A DNA stretch of 64,000 bases from Methanolobus zinderi. Its GTDB lineage: Archaea; Halobacteriota; Methanosarcinia; Methanosarcinales; Methanosarcinaceae. Positions 63,597 to 64,000 of this stretch are shown piece by piece. The DNA lies in assembly GCF_013388255.1 (NCBI RefSeq), contig NZ_CP058215.1, positions 1,674,001 to 1,738,000 on the forward strand, read 5' to 3'. The stretch's first letter is position 1; each line of letters starts with the position of its first letter. The position numbers and the translations under genes were made by a program. The notes under the pieces were generated by a model that was given only the letters and a program-made list of their open reading frames with translations, was not told the DNA's origin and made no database searches.

Positions 63597-64000
63597 TCAC
63601 CTTCTTCCATAGAGCAGATAGAATATCTCCGCAAGGAATATCCAGAGCAAGTAGAATGCCAGCAGGGTCAGGACCACTCCAACGGTAAGAATGGCAAAGT
63701 GCAGCAATATCCAGAGGACCACTACGATCAGGACTACCTTCACAAAGAAGCTTAAAACACTACCCAGCGGACTTACATTTCTTTTGCGGCGGTTTCTGCC
63801 CCGTGGAGGATACTGGTATGTCCTGTAAGTGTAGGTTCGGTAAGTACGTGTCCGCTGGCTTCCACCCTCATATGTGTTGCTCTGTTGTGTGTACCACCAG
63901 GGTTCAGAAGATCTGCGGTCATACTGGGCGCGTTTCAGAGGGTCGGAAAGTACACTGTAGGCTTCGTTTATTCTCTTGGACATTTCTTCAGCGCCGAGGC
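63597..64000 (-). CDS. J-domain membrane protein, partial (N-terminus beyond the right edge)
   Basis: Open to the right edge, so the start is outside; the visible part is about 133 residues. It begins LGAEEMSKRINEAYSVLSDP, the C-terminal half of a J domain (helices III-IV, RAQYDRR) without its HPD motif. A Tyr/Thr/Arg-rich linker (RTRTYRTYTYRTYQYPPRGR) and two hydrophobic segments follow (about 86-105 and 107-125 of the visible part). A membrane-anchored DnaJ-like co-chaperone is suggested. The ATG at 63983 is internal, not the true start. The gene meets the cutA stop end to end. Confidence 0.8.
   Translation of the reverse strand, partial: LGAEEMSKRINEAYSVLSDPLKRAQYDRRSSEPWWYTQQSNTYEGGSQRTRTYRTYTYRTYQYPPRGRNRRKRNVSPLGSVLSFFVKVVLIVVVLWILLHFAILTVGVVLTLLAFYLLWIFLAEIFYLLYGRR

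Overview
The window comes from a methanogenic archaeon of the Methanosarcinales, most likely a methylotrophic Methanosarcinaceae member related to Methanolobus, Methanococcoides or Methanomethylovorans; the genus cannot be fixed by reading alone. The basis is a complete acetyl-CoA decarbonylase/synthase (ACDS) operon cdhA-cdhB-cdhC-cooC-cdhD-cdhE, archaeal information-processing genes (TFE, NMD3, FttA/aCPSF1, proteasome beta, L7Ae, S28e, L24e, S6e, aIF5B), archaeal TATA boxes with AT-rich intergenic DNA, GGTG-type ribosome binding sites, and a bacterial-type gyrBA pair as found in this order. No rRNA, tRNA, CRISPR array, intact insertion sequence or prophage was seen.

Layout. 1-2018 (minus): partial NYN-domain protein, small unknown protein, zinc-finger rhomboid protease. 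2019-10320: cdh operon with a long leader carrying two copies of an inverted-repeat module, ending in a strong hairpin terminator. 10424-11331: unknown plus-strand gene and a minus-strand run of three tiny genes, two of them cysteine-containing. 11617-14434: FIST sensor plus a PAS histidine kinase whose ATPase domain looks inactive. 14522-18983: DUF362 ferredoxin, NMD3, ATP-grasp, TFE and HD proteins. 19096-22444: proteasome beta, FttA, HAD phosphatase. 22662-28520: seven-gene Mrp Na+/H+ antiporter operon with 4-bp overlaps. 28521-31989: sparse region with a G-rich repeat inside an inverted repeat, Sua5, a candidate small RNA and a small winged-helix protein. 31990-34860: SufC-SufB and a secreted protein. 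35117-38743: ribosomal/translation cluster L7Ae-S28e-L24e-Ndk-aIF5B-S6e.

38806-46514 is the most unusual part. A ribbon-helix-helix protein, a small helical protein resembling ESCRT-III/Snf7, and a MIT-domain AAA ATPase of the Vps4 type form a minus-strand operon. Divergent to it lie an SPFH/coiled-coil/zinc-ribbon protein and a membrane protein with an Ig-like domain and a zinc ribbon. Downstream of the ATPase lie a membrane protein with three tandem Ig-like (CARDB-like) repeats and a protein with a C-terminal winged helix. I read it as a candidate membrane-remodelling or envelope-stress system.

46792-64000: UbiA prenyltransferase, a flavin-type oxidoreductase, PdxT/PdxS, gyrase, several membrane proteins of unknown role, an ornithine cyclodeaminase-family enzyme, a flavodoxin-fold reductase, a lipoprotein, a stand-alone receiver, a probable PncC-NadD fusion, small unknown proteins, CutA and a partial J-domain membrane protein at the right edge.

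The metabolic theme is acetyl-CoA synthesis or cleavage (Cdh) alongside Na+/H+ exchange (Mrp), Fe-S assembly (SufCB) and PLP supply (PdxST). All functional statements rest on motif reading; no database search was possible.
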